Positions 1 to 7,413 of a DNA stretch of 9,054 bases are shown here, piece after piece. Source of the stretch: Armatimonadota bacterium (GTDB lineage: Bacteria > Armatimonadota > Fervidibacteria > Fervidibacterales > Fervidibacteraceae); contig JANZZQ010000044.1 in assembly GCA_026419315.1 (NCBI GenBank), positions 1 to 9,054 of the forward strand, read 5' to 3'. The notes beneath the pieces are model-generated. The model was not told the origin of the DNA. It ran no database searches and saw only the letters and a program-made list of their open reading frames with translations. The stretch's first letter is position 1, and each line of letters starts with the position of its first letter. The position numbers and the translations under genes are program-made.

Positions 1-361
1 GTTGCGGGCTGTTGAGGCGGATGTCAGTCTGGTTGGTGACATCGCGACCGAGGATGAATTCTGTTGTCGGTGCTGCAGCCACTCGCAAACTTTGAAGGCT
101 CAACTCCCCGATGGCAAGGTTCAGCTCATAGAGCACGAAGCGATTGGGAATGCCATCAATGCCAACAACGGAAACTTCGCCTACAGGCATCAATTGCGGT
201 CCAAAAGGAAGCCAGTTGGGAACGACGGATATGTCAGCACCGGTGTCCAACAAGGCTTTCGCAAGGAAATTCAAAGACGGGTCGGCAGGCGACAAAAACG
301 TTACATCCACGACGGGCGCAGGTGGGGAGTAACCGGTGTTGCATGGCACTCGCAAACTCAT
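1..361 (-). CDS. Retropepsin-like (clan AA) aspartyl protease, C-terminus beyond window edge
   Basis: Read on the minus strand from ATG at 361, 120 codons are open to the window edge and the stop is not seen. The active-site motif ALLDTGADISVVP lies at about residues 36-48, with the catalytic Asp in DTG. A second conserved block, FILGRDVTNQTDI, lies at about residues 101-113. This DTGA...ILGRD pattern is that of small single-domain retropepsin-like proteases, which act as homodimers because each chain supplies one Asp. There is no signal peptide or membrane segment, so a cytosolic protein is likely. GAGGTGG at 375-369 sits 7 bases before the ATG and supports this start. The gene follows the DUF5678-like gene by 12 bases and is probably cotranscribed with it. 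The substrate is unknown. The protein family is clear; proteolytic activity is inferred. Confidence 0.88.
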   Translation of the reverse strand, partial: MSLRVPCNTGYSPPAPVVDVTFLSPADPSLNFLAKALLDTGADISVVPNWLPFGPQLMPVGEVSVVGIDGIPNRFVLYELNLAIGELSLQSLRVAAAPTTEFILGRDVTNQTDIRLNSPQ

Positions 362-373
362 GCGAAGACCACC

Positions 374-655
374 TCAAAGTTTCCTGAGTTTGTAAACTGG
401 CAAACTTTCAGGCGGAACTTGCTGGATGTAAACGGGAACATAGCCGAACCTTTCTCTCACCCGCTTGAGCAGCGTGTCTGCATTTTTATCGCTGTCCACG
501 ACCCTTCCCTAATGAATCGCCACCCATTTGCCTTCGTAGCCTTGAGCCAGAAGTTCAGAATGCATTCGCCAGAAGGCTCTTCGGTTCTCCTCCCATTCCT
601 CGTTCCCCGTCCCCAAGTCGGGTGCTTCTTTGAGAATTTTCTCGCCGATGTTCAT
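374..655 (-). pseudogene. DUF5678-like small protein gene with in-frame amber stop
   Basis: Read on the minus strand from ATG at 655, the frame has 94 codons ending in TGA at 376-374. Codon 49 (511-509) is TAG. Before it the protein ends ...LAQGYEGKWVAIH. After it the same frame continues GRVVDSDKNADTLLKRVRE and then RFGYVPVYIQQV. Joined, these give the whole fold expected of the DUF5678 family: a helical N-terminus rich in Glu and Trp, a GKWVAI strand, a GRVVDSD turn, an LLKRVRERFG helix and a PVYIQQV strand. Coding character on both sides with no frameshift points to one recent nonsense change (for example CAG to TAG), readthrough, or a sequencing error. GGTGGTG at 667-661 is a plausible ribosome binding site for ATG 655. 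Its function is unknown. Its position just upstream of a retropepsin-like gene suggests a two-gene unit. The family assignment is from memory of the pattern. Confidence 0.72.
376..408. repeat. Nested inverted repeat (possible mRNA hairpin) before the aspartyl protease gene
   Basis: On the plus strand AAAGTTT at 376-382 is the exact reverse complement of AAACTTT at 402-408. Inside it AGTTT at 387-391 pairs with AAACT at 394-398. With C384-G400 and a T385-G399 wobble, the two stems nearly join into one AT-rich hairpin. It overlaps the last codons of the DUF5678-like gene and ends at the first base of its TGA, one base ahead of the GAGGTGG that serves the protease gene. It could tune translation of the protease in the minus-strand mRNA. 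It has no GC-rich stem or T-run, so an intrinsic terminator is unlikely. It may also be a chance product of the codons there. Confidence 0.4.
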
Positions 656-722
656 GGCATCACCACCGTTCACAATTCTACCGCCAATTTGCAACGGGAC
701 GGTGACGAGTTTGCCTGAAACG
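656..722. promoter_or_regulatory. Divergent intergenic region between the protease unit and the hydrogenase operon
   Basis: These 67 bases separate two head-to-head genes and, if the starts are right, must hold or adjoin the promoter of each unit. On the minus strand TAGAAT at 680-675 resembles a -10 element, but nothing like TTGACA lies 16-18 bases upstream. No convincing plus-strand promoter is visible here. It may lie further left, inside the DUF5678-like gene, or hycI may not be the first gene of its transcript start. The ribosome binding site of the minus-strand gene, GGTGGTG at 667-661, is included. No strong binding site precedes hycI. Confidence 0.35.
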
Positions 723-1238
723 ATGACTGCTAAGTTGAGCGACTTGTTGAAAGGCAAAAAAGTTGCGATTGTCGGAGTCGGCAACAGGTTGCGAGGTGAC
801 GACGGAGTTGGTTCTGTAATTGCTGAGCGATTGAAATCGCTTGAGGGCGAACAGGCACTCATCATAGATGCTGAAACCGTTCCCGAAAACTTCTTGGGTG
901 TTTTGTTAGATGCCAAACCGGAGATTGCGCTTTTCGTTGATGCGGTAGATTTTGGTGGTGGGTATGGCGAATGGGTTTTGGTTCCCTTGTCGGCGCTTGC
1001 CGACAAAATCCCATCAACTCACACCGTCTCGTTGAAACTTCTGGGACAGATTTTGGAGAACAACGGTATTGAGTGTTGGCTTTTGGCTATTCAACCGTCG
1101 CAAATTGGAGTCGGGGCACCAATGAGCGAAGCGGTGTCGTCAACGGCTTGCCAGCTCGTTGAAATTCTGACCCACCTTGTTGAACGGAAAGGTTTCCAAC
1201 CTGCTGAAACATTGGGGGGAGGTGTTGGGGATGAGTGA
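723..1238 (+). CDS. hycI: [NiFe] hydrogenase maturation endopeptidase, HycI type
   Basis: This is a 171-residue cytosolic protease that removes the C-terminal tail of the group 4 hydrogenase large subunit once nickel is in place. The family signature VGVGNRLRGDDGVG is at residues 17-30. The three nickel-sensing positions known from E. coli HycI (D16, D62, H90) appear as D27, D73 in LFVDAVDFG and H100 in STHTVSL. The block LLAIQPSQIGVGAPMSEAV (120-138) matches the HycI GIQP...PM region better than HybD or HyaD. ATG 723 gives the usual HycI length but has no strong ribosome binding site; GTG 702 or TTG 711 in the same frame are alternatives. The gene heads the operon and overlaps the next one by 8 bases. 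Its natural substrate is almost certainly the large subunit at 4762-6501. Confidence 0.93.
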   Translation: MTAKLSDLLKGKKVAIVGVGNRLRGDDGVGSVIAERLKSLEGEQALIIDAETVPENFLGVLLDAKPEIALFVDAVDFGGGYGEWVLVPLSALADKIPSTHTVSLKLLGQILENNGIECWLLAIQPSQIGVGAPMSEAVSSTACQLVEILTHLVERKGFQPAETLGGGVGDE

Positions 1239-2721
1239 GCAGGTTTTGCCCTGGTTTTTGCTGCTGATTTTGCTGCCTTTGGTTGGCGCTTTCATTTGCA
1301 TTGGGACGAAAGACCGAACAACGGACATCGTTGCTTCACTGTTTGCGGGATTGACGGCTCTCGTTGGATTATGGATGGTTGGGCGATGGGGCTTCACTGG
1401 AGTGAGAATTCACCTCGGCGGTCTGCCTCAGTTTGGTCGGTTCGTCGGTAAGGAAGTATCCATGTTTGGCTTCTTGCTTGACCCCCTCAGCGCGATCATG
1501 TTGATGATTGTTGTCGGGCTCGGCTTCCTCGTCACTGTCTACTCGGTCGCTTACATAAGCCCTGGCAATAAAGAACACCCAGTTACTAACGGTCGGGAGC
1601 GATACTTTTTCTGGATGCTCGTCTTCATAGGCTCAATGGCTGGGCTTGTCACTTCTTCCAACTTCCTTCAGTTGTTCATCTTCTGGGAGTTGACGACGAT
1701 TTGTTCTTGGGCTCTCATCGGGTTTTACGAAACTGACAGAGCGCTTTGGGGCGGATACAAAGCCCTTCTGATGACTCACGGTGGCGGGTTGGCTTTGATG
1801 GTTGCAATCGTTGCCCTCTACTTGAACGCTGGAAGTTTTGATTTTGAAGCGTTGAGATTGATCAGCCCAGAGGTTCGTGGTGCTCTCTTTGCCCTTATCT
1901 TCGTCTTCATCATGGTCGGTTCTTGGGCGAAAGCAGCCCAGTTCCCATTCCACACATGGTTACCCGAAGCGATGGAAGCGCCCACTCCCGTCTCCGCATA
2001 CTTGCACGCAGCGGCGATGGTCAAGGCTGGCGTTTACTTGGCAGCGAGGTTGATTTTGGAAGGCGGGAAATTGCCCTATTGGGTCGGTTTGCTTACAACC
2101 GTGATGGCATTGGTGACGATGTTCTTCGCAGTGAGCGCTTTCTTCTTCCAAGACGACCTGAAACGCCTACTTGCGCTCTCAACGATCGCTCACTTGAGTT
2201 ACATACTGCTTGGTTGCGGAGTTTACATCATGTTCAAGTCGCTGGAAGCATATCAGGGTGCGCTCCTACACATTGCAGCCCACGCTGCAGGCAAAGGATT
2301 GTTGTTCCTGACAGTGGGTTCGCTGACTTATTTTGCTGGAACTCGTCGCATCTCCGAGCTTTCGGGCGTCGCTTCAAAGCAGCCTCTCATCGCCCTTAGT
2401 TTCTTCGTCGGAGTATTCACCGTCACGGGAGTCCCACCCCTTGCAGCGTTTTGGAGCAAATTGTTTCTTGTAATTGGTGCACTGCAGAACGGACCCTTTG
2501 GCTATTTTTTGGCTTTCGCCATGCTTTTGGAGAGCCTAATTGCTTTCGGTTGGTTTTTGCATGTGGGGCAAAAAGTTTTCTTCGGGCCACCTTCATCGCA
2601 TGCAGAGGCTATAAGGGGTTCGCGCCGCTCCATTGACCTTTCGTTGAGCGTCCTAATTGCAGCCTGTATCCTCGCGCCGCTGATAGCGCTGCCCTTAGCG
2701 TCAGGGGCTTTGGGAAGGTGA
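1231..2721 (+). CDS. hyfD: Antiporter-like membrane subunit of group 4 hydrogenase, HyfD-like
   Basis: This 496-residue polytopic membrane protein of the NuoL/M/N (ND2/4/5) and MrpA/D family has about 14 predicted transmembrane segments. It closely follows the E. coli HyfD pattern: VFIGSMAGLV at 131-140, FWELTTICSWALIGFYETD at 151-169, SWAKAAQFPFHTWLPEAMEA at 231-250 and PTPVSAYLHAAAMVKAGVYL at 251-270. The ion-channel residues of the family are present: Glu153, Lys234, Lys265 and Lys355 in HAAGKGL. It is therefore expected to move protons or sodium ions across the membrane while the hydrogenase turns over. ATG 1231 is chosen because GGGGGAGGT at 1214-1222 lies 8 bases upstream; a longer start at 1177 would lie inside hycI. 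The 8-base overlap with hycI suggests translational coupling. Choosing HyfD over NuoM or MrpD rests on the motifs and the neighbours. Confidence 0.92.
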   Translation: MSEQVLPWFLLLILLPLVGAFICIGTKDRTTDIVASLFAGLTALVGLWMVGRWGFTGVRIHLGGLPQFGRFVGKEVSMFGFLLDPLSAIMLMIVVGLGFLVTVYSVAYISPGNKEHPVTNGRERYFFWMLVFIGSMAGLVTSSNFLQLFIFWELTTICSWALIGFYETDRALWGGYKALLMTHGGGLALMVAIVALYLNAGSFDFEALRLISPEVRGALFALIFVFIMVGSWAKAAQFPFHTWLPEAMEAPTPVSAYLHAAAMVKAGVYLAARLILEGGKLPYWVGLLTTVMALVTMFFAVSAFFFQDDLKRLLALSTIAHLSYILLGCGVYIMFKSLEAYQGALLHIAAHAAGKGLLFLTVGSLTYFAGTRRISELSGVASKQPLIALSFFVGVFTVTGVPPLAAFWSKLFLVIGALQNGPFGYFLAFAMLLESLIAFGWFLHVGQKVFFGPPSSHAEAIRGSRRSIDLSLSVLIAACILAPLIALPLASGALGR

Positions 2722-2734
2722 GAGGTGAAAAGAC

Positions 2735-4738
2735 ATGGAAGCTGAAAACTTGATGAAGGCTATTTTGCTGGCAGGATTCGTTCTCGCCTTAGGCGTAGTG
2801 GTTACAGCCTTGACGGCAGGGCAAAGAACGATAACGAGGGTCTTGGGAACTTTCTTCGCGGTTTTGTCCTCAATCATCCTGCTTTATGCGGGAATTGGCT
2901 TGATAGTCTGGGGGACAACGACAACTTTGGTCTTGACAGAAGTTCCAGCCATCAAAACGAGGTTGACGCTTCAAGCCGACATGTTGAGCGGGCTGTTCCT
3001 TTCGCTGATCGCGATTTTATCGGTGCCAGCAGCTTTGCACTCGTATGCCTACCTTGAGCATCCCCATTATCGTCAAGAGCACCTCATTCGCTACTACCCG
3101 ATGTTCCTGCTTTTCATTTTGGCGATGGTTGGGGTCGTGGTAGCATACGACCTGTTGACTTTCCTTGTTTTCTGGGAACTCATGACTTTGGCTTCCTATG
3201 TTTTGGTCGCTTATGAGCGGCAAAAACCCGAAAACCTGCGCGCTGCCCTCAAATACTTCATCCTGACCCACCTTGGCGCCCTTTGTTTGCTCGTTGCCGC
3301 TGTCATCCTTTGGGTTCAGGGAGGCTCTTTTGAGTTTCAAACTGTATTCGCGACAATTGAGAAATTGGCGAAAACTCGCCCCATGCTGCTGCACGGAATA
3401 TTCGCGTTGCTGTTCATCGGTTTCGCAACCAAGGCAGCCCTCTTCCCGTTCGGGGATTGGTTGCCCGATGCCCACCCCGCAGCACCTTCGCCGATTTCAG
3501 CAATCCTCTCCGGGGTGATGATCAAACTGGGGATTTACGGATTCCTGCGATTTTTCATCTGGCTCCTGCCCACTGCTGCCTTCCCCTTCGCCTACTACTG
3601 GAGTTATGTCTTTGGGATTTTCGGCGTTGTGTCTGCTATCCTGGGCGGTGCTGCGGCAACTGTCACTTACGACGCAAAAGTCCTGCTGGCTTACTCATCC
3701 ATCGCTCAGTCCGGATTCATCACCTTAGGGATCGGCGCTGGGATGTTCCTGTTCAAACAAGACTTGCAACTCGCTAACATCGCCATCGCAGGAGCATTCT
3801 TCCATATCGTGGGGGATGCACTTGTCAAGGCGCTGTTGTTCTTGAACGCGGGTTCGGTGCTTTACGCGACCGGCAGCCGCCGGTTCGCCGATTTAGGAGG
3901 CTTACTTGAGTCAATGCCCGAAACTGCCGGGACCGCTTTCATCGGTTCAATGGCGATCGCTGGTTTCCCACCTTTGACCGCTTTTGTGAGCAAGTGGCTG
4001 ATCTTGCAGGCTCTACTCTTCTCCAAATCCATCCCGGTGACCTTTTCTGGAGTTGGCATGCTCCTTGCAAGCATCTTCTCAATCCTATACTCTGTCAAGT
4101 TCTTCTCTTCCTGTTTCCTCGTCAAGCCGATGCGACCGGAAAAGTTGGAAGTCCCGTTGACAATGAGGCTCTCTCAACTTCTTTTGGCTCTCCTCATCAT
4201 CGCAGTTGGGTTGTTCCCAGGTTTGGTGCTCGAGGGGCTCAGTTGGATTATCTCCGACGCTTCCATGTTTGGAGGTGCTGGGCAGGAGTTAGCGGAAGTA
4301 TGGCAGTGGGCATGGGTTCAGCCCTTTACTGGCTCGTTCTCGCCTTTGGTCGTTGTTGGGATGTTTCTGGTCGTTCTCGCCTTTGTTGCCATAGCGGTTG
4401 GAACTGAGCGTCAACCCCGCAAAGTGCCAATTTGGCTTGGTGGAGAATTGGTTAAGCCTGAACAGTTGGGCGGTCACCCGCAAGGTGTTCCTTTGCGAGA
4501 AGAATTGTTGCAACGGGCATATCCAAGAGCACCTGTCCCACGATGGCGACCGCCCTCATGGTTCGTCAAATTGCTTGACCCTGAGGCTTGGATGTATCGC
4601 CCCGTCATCAGCGGTGGTGAGTGGATAAGTGATTTGTTGAGACGGGCACACACAGGTGTCCCGCACCTTTATATCGCTTGGCAAATCGTTGGCGCCGTTA
4701 TCATCGCTTTGATAGTTTGGCTGATGTTTAGGTCTTAA
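2735..4738 (+). CDS. hyfB: Antiporter-like membrane subunit of group 4 hydrogenase, HyfB/HycC-like
   Basis: At 667 residues, this second NuoL/M/N-family subunit matches the usual length of HyfB (about 670) rather than the shorter HycC. Family residues include Glu148 in FWELMTLASYVLVAYE (146-161), Lys233 in ATKAALFPFGDWLPDAHPAA (231-250), Lys264 in GVMIKLGIYGFLR and Lys365 in GDALVKALLFLNAGS. A soluble loop rich in Pro and charges (about 557-620, with WLGGEL at 567-572) is followed by a final amphipathic stretch and a C-terminal membrane segment (about 645-665), as in HyfB. The predicted role is ion translocation coupled to hydrogenase electron flow. GAGAGGTG at 2720-2727 lies 7 bases before ATG 2735. 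The gene starts 13 bases after the preceding one, which it resembles through ancient family duplication and not through recent copying. Confidence 0.92.
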   Translation: MEAENLMKAILLAGFVLALGVVVTALTAGQRTITRVLGTFFAVLSSIILLYAGIGLIVWGTTTTLVLTEVPAIKTRLTLQADMLSGLFLSLIAILSVPAALHSYAYLEHPHYRQEHLIRYYPMFLLFILAMVGVVVAYDLLTFLVFWELMTLASYVLVAYERQKPENLRAALKYFILTHLGALCLLVAAVILWVQGGSFEFQTVFATIEKLAKTRPMLLHGIFALLFIGFATKAALFPFGDWLPDAHPAAPSPISAILSGVMIKLGIYGFLRFFIWLLPTAAFPFAYYWSYVFGIFGVVSAILGGAAATVTYDAKVLLAYSSIAQSGFITLGIGAGMFLFKQDLQLANIAIAGAFFHIVGDALVKALLFLNAGSVLYATGSRRFADLGGLLESMPETAGTAFIGSMAIAGFPPLTAFVSKWLILQALLFSKSIPVTFSGVGMLLASIFSILYSVKFFSSCFLVKPMRPEKLEVPLTMRLSQLLLALLIIAVGLFPGLVLEGLSWIISDASMFGGAGQELAEVWQWAWVQPFTGSFSPLVVVGMFLVVLAFVAIAVGTERQPRKVPIWLGGELVKPEQLGGHPQGVPLREELLQRAYPRAPVPRWRPPSWFVKLLDPEAWMYRPVISGGEWISDLLRRAHTGVPHLYIAWQIVGAVIIALIVWLMFRS

Positions 4739-4761
4739 TCCACCAAAGGAGGTTGATCGTC

Positions 4762-6501
4762 ATGGTGACCATAGAACAAAGCACAGAACAAATCAACCAA
4801 GCCGTCGCTGCATTGCAAGAGCGATTGGGCGAAAAAGTGAGAGCGATTGAACAACCGACGCCTCACCGGCTCTATGTCACGATAGACCCAGATGTCGTCG
4901 TTCAGGCAGCGGACATACTCTTCAACGACTTGAGGGCGAGATATCTCATCAGTGCGGGTATGGATAAGCGACCTTTGAACGGAGGCTTTGAGGTTTTGCA
5001 CTTCTTTGCCTTTGACCGAGCGAATGTTCGGTGCGCCCTTGTCATTCCTTTGAGTGGAGACCCGCCTCGCATCCCTTCCATTACACCGACCGTTCCCGCC
5101 GCTGGTTGGGCTGAGCGGGAATTTCGCGACCTGTTCGGCATCATCCCAGAAGGTCATCCTGACCCAAGACCCCTCGCTTTGCCCGACGGTTTCCCTGAAG
5201 GGCTTTACCCTCTCCGAAAAGATTTCCCATACGACTACAAACCTCCCCTTGACCATAGCAAAACCTTCCCGTTCAAAGAGCCACCTGAGGGCACAACCGT
5301 AGTGACTGTTGGTCCTTTCTTCCCGGTGCTTGAAGAGCCATCTCAATGGCGAATTTTCGTTGACGGCGAAATCGTCGTTGGGTGGGACTATCGCGGCTTT
5401 TACAACCACAGGGCGATAGAGAAACTGGGCGATAGCGTCTTAACTTACAATCAAGTCGTTTTTCTCGCTGAACGGATCTGCGGAATTTGCGGTTGCGTCC
5501 ACTCAACGAGTTACTGCCAAGCAGTTGAAGAAGCGGCGGGAATTGAAGTTCCATTGCGGGCAAAAGTCATTCGAACGCTCATTTTGGAACTGGAGCGAAT
5601 CCACAGCCACCTGCTTTGGCTCGGCTTGGCTTGTCACATACTCGGCTTTGATTACGCTTTCATGCAATCTTGGCGAATTCGCGAGCCGGTGATGTGGCTT
5701 GCCGAATACTTGACCGGGAGCAGAAAACACTTCTCCATCAACCTCGTCGGTGGCGTGAGGAGGGACATAAAGAAGGAGCAGCACCAGCGCACCTTGGAAG
5801 TTGTGGGCAAGATTGAACGGGAAACCAAAGAGCTCGCTGACACACTTTTGAACGACATGCCTTTAATCGCGCGCTTGAGAGGGACGGGGATTTTCACCCC
5901 CGAAGAAGTTCGGTTGACAGGGGCGGTTGGTCCAACGGCTCGCGGAAGCGGTATTGCCATCGACGTCCGCAAAGACCACCCTTACGCTGCCTACGATTTG
6001 GTTGAGTTTGATGTCGTCACACAAGACGGTTGTGATAACTTGGCTCGCACCCTTGTCCGTGTTTACGAGATTTTTGAGTCCGTGAAGATTGTTCGCCAAT
6101 GCATCAAGATGCTGCAGGAGTTGCCTGAGGGAGATTTGATGGCGGAGTTGCCAGAGGAAATTCCACCATACAGGCACGGGATGCACGCCGTTGAAGCGCC
6201 GAGGGGCGAAGTCTTCCACTATGTGTTCACGGGCGAAAACAATCGCCCATACCGTTGGCGCGTCCGAGCACCAAGTTACCAAAACATCCAAGCTGTCCCG
6301 GTCATGTTCAAACCCGGAACCACCATCGCCGATGTCCCCATCACTCTCGGAAGCGTCGACCCTTGCTTCTCTTGCACCGAACGGATGGAAGTTATAGACA
6401 TCAGGAGTGGCGAGACGAAAGTTTTGACCGAGCAAGAACTTTACAGGCTGTCAAGGGAAAAGACAGCAGAACTGAGGAAGCAGCTTGAGGGTGGTGCGTG
6501 A
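4762..6501 (+). CDS. hyfG: Group 4 [NiFe] hydrogenase large subunit, fused NuoC-NuoD type (HycE/HyfG-like)
   Basis: This 579-residue catalytic subunit contains the NiFe centre that interconverts H+ and H2. Residues 1-165 form a NuoC/30-kDa-like domain with AEREFRDLFGIIPEGHP at 117-133. Residues 180-579 form the large-subunit domain. The L1 motif ERICGICGCVHS (237-248) gives Cys240 and Cys243. The L2 motif DPCFSCTER (533-541) gives Cys535 and Cys538. All four nickel ligands are present, which separates it from complex I NuoCD. The stretch HSHLLWLGLACHILGFD (281-297) matches HycE closely. Thirty-eight residues follow Arg541, the position after which HycI cleaves E. coli HycE, so this is a precursor form. 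One oddity is GPFFP at 184-188, where relatives usually have His as the fourth residue. ATG 4762 follows AAAGGAGG at 4745-4752 by 9 bases. Whether it is subgroup 4a, 4f or another cannot be settled by eye. Confidence 0.96.
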   Translation: MVTIEQSTEQINQAVAALQERLGEKVRAIEQPTPHRLYVTIDPDVVVQAADILFNDLRARYLISAGMDKRPLNGGFEVLHFFAFDRANVRCALVIPLSGDPPRIPSITPTVPAAGWAEREFRDLFGIIPEGHPDPRPLALPDGFPEGLYPLRKDFPYDYKPPLDHSKTFPFKEPPEGTTVVTVGPFFPVLEEPSQWRIFVDGEIVVGWDYRGFYNHRAIEKLGDSVLTYNQVVFLAERICGICGCVHSTSYCQAVEEAAGIEVPLRAKVIRTLILELERIHSHLLWLGLACHILGFDYAFMQSWRIREPVMWLAEYLTGSRKHFSINLVGGVRRDIKKEQHQRTLEVVGKIERETKELADTLLNDMPLIARLRGTGIFTPEEVRLTGAVGPTARGSGIAIDVRKDHPYAAYDLVEFDVVTQDGCDNLARTLVRVYEIFESVKIVRQCIKMLQELPEGDLMAELPEEIPPYRHGMHAVEAPRGEVFHYVFTGENNRPYRWRVRAPSYQNIQAVPVMFKPGTTIADVPITLGSVDPCFSCTERMEVIDIRSGETKVLTEQELYRLSREKTAELRKQLEGGA

Positions 6502-6504
6502 AAA

Positions 6505-7413
6505 ATGGTGAGTTGGCAAGTTGCGCTGGCTTGGGCAATTGTCACGCCTTTGATGTTGCTTGCCATTTCGCCTTTTCTTGATGGTTTGGCTCGCAAAATT
6601 AGGGCGAGGCTTCACTCCCGTGTTGGTCCGCCCTTGACACAAGGTTACCTTGATTTGGTCAAGTTGGCGGGTAAAACCGATGTGACACCCACTGCCAACG
6701 CTTTGACCAATTTCCTTCCTTTTCTGGCTCTTGGGTCAGCGGTGACTGCGGGCGTTTTTTTGCCAATCAGCGATTTCGCCCCGCTCGCCTTTGCTGGGGA
6801 TTTGGTTGTCGTCCTCTACCTTTTAGGGCTTTCAACGGTTGCGGTCGTATTGGGAGGCGCTGCATCGGGCAATCCATTTGGTTTCTTGGGCGCTGCCCGC
6901 GAGTTGCAGTTGCTCCTTTTCGTTGAGCCGGTTTTGGCATTCGCTCTCTTCGTTTTGGCTGTTAAGTCGGGAACTTTCCGATTGTCGGAAATTGTCGTAT
7001 GGCATGCTCAAAACGGCTATACGCTTTCAACTGTTTTGGCTGGCATCAGCGCATTCTCGGCGATGCTGCCTTATTTCGGCAAGTTACCTTTTGACCTCGC
7101 CGAAGCGGAACAGGAATTGATGGGAGGCGTGTTACTTGAGCAAGCGAGCTGGCGATTGGCACTTTACCGGTGGACATTTTTCGTCAAGTGGTTCATCGTC
7201 ACCTGGCTCTTTTGCGAGTTGTTCCTGCCGGTCATCGCACCTTTCCCGTTCAACCTCTTGCTTTTGTTGGTCAAAGTCGTTGTTGTGTTCTCCATCGCTT
7301 CCGTCCTTGAAACTTTGCTCGCTCGGTTGCGCCTTGACCACGCCCGAGCCTTTTTCATCCATGTCGCTTTCTTTGTCCTGTTCGCTTTGGCGTTCGCTTT
7401 GATCGGTGCATGA
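6505..7413 (+). CDS. hyfC: NuoH-type membrane anchor subunit of group 4 hydrogenase, HycD/HyfC-like
   Basis: This 302-residue integral membrane protein has about 8 transmembrane segments and is close in length to E. coli HycD (307). Conserved cytoplasmic motifs of the NuoH/HycD family are visible: RVGPPLTQGYLDLVKL at 39-54, FGFLGAARELQLLLFVEP at 126-143 and KLPFDLAEAEQELMGG at 193-208. The last of these carries the acidic cluster that in complex I lines the entry of the first proton channel. Its role is to dock the soluble hydrogenase arm to the membrane and link electron transfer to the antiporter-like subunits. ATG 6505 starts 3 bases after the large-subunit stop. Its ribosome binding site GAGGGTGGTG (6487-6496) lies inside the end of that gene, which suggests coupled translation. 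Confidence 0.95.
   Translation: MVSWQVALAWAIVTPLMLLAISPFLDGLARKIRARLHSRVGPPLTQGYLDLVKLAGKTDVTPTANALTNFLPFLALGSAVTAGVFLPISDFAPLAFAGDLVVVLYLLGLSTVAVVLGGAASGNPFGFLGAARELQLLLFVEPVLAFALFVLAVKSGTFRLSEIVVWHAQNGYTLSTVLAGISAFSAMLPYFGKLPFDLAEAEQELMGGVLLEQASWRLALYRWTFFVKWFIVTWLFCELFLPVIAPFPFNLLLLLVKVVVVFSIASVLETLLARLRLDHARAFFIHVAFFVLFALAFALIGA

Noticed and set aside
675..680. TAGAAT on the minus strand as a -10 promoter element
   Set aside because: No -35-like hexamer at suitable spacing, so it is mentioned only as a weak possibility within the intergenic entry.
2..718. A 238-codon open frame on the plus strand
   Set aside because: It is antisense to the DUF5678-like and retropepsin-like genes. Its own translation has no family pattern, whereas the minus strand shows DTGAD, ILGRD and good ribosome binding sites.
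630..722. Earlier start for hycI at ATG 630
   Set aside because: It adds 31 residues not found in HycI proteins, and they are antisense to the start of the divergent gene. The GNxxxGDDGxG motif is already at the normal distance from ATG 723.
656..1006. N-terminal extension of the minus-strand DUF5678-like frame up to an ATG at 1006
   Set aside because: The extension is Ser/Pro/Thr-rich sequence antisense to the conserved hycI motifs. The domain-like part begins near ATG 655, which has its own binding site.
1231..4738. Stand-alone Mrp Na+/H+ antiporter genes
   Set aside because: No MrpB, E, F or G-like small subunits are present, and the motifs fit HyfD and HyfB more closely than MrpA or MrpD.
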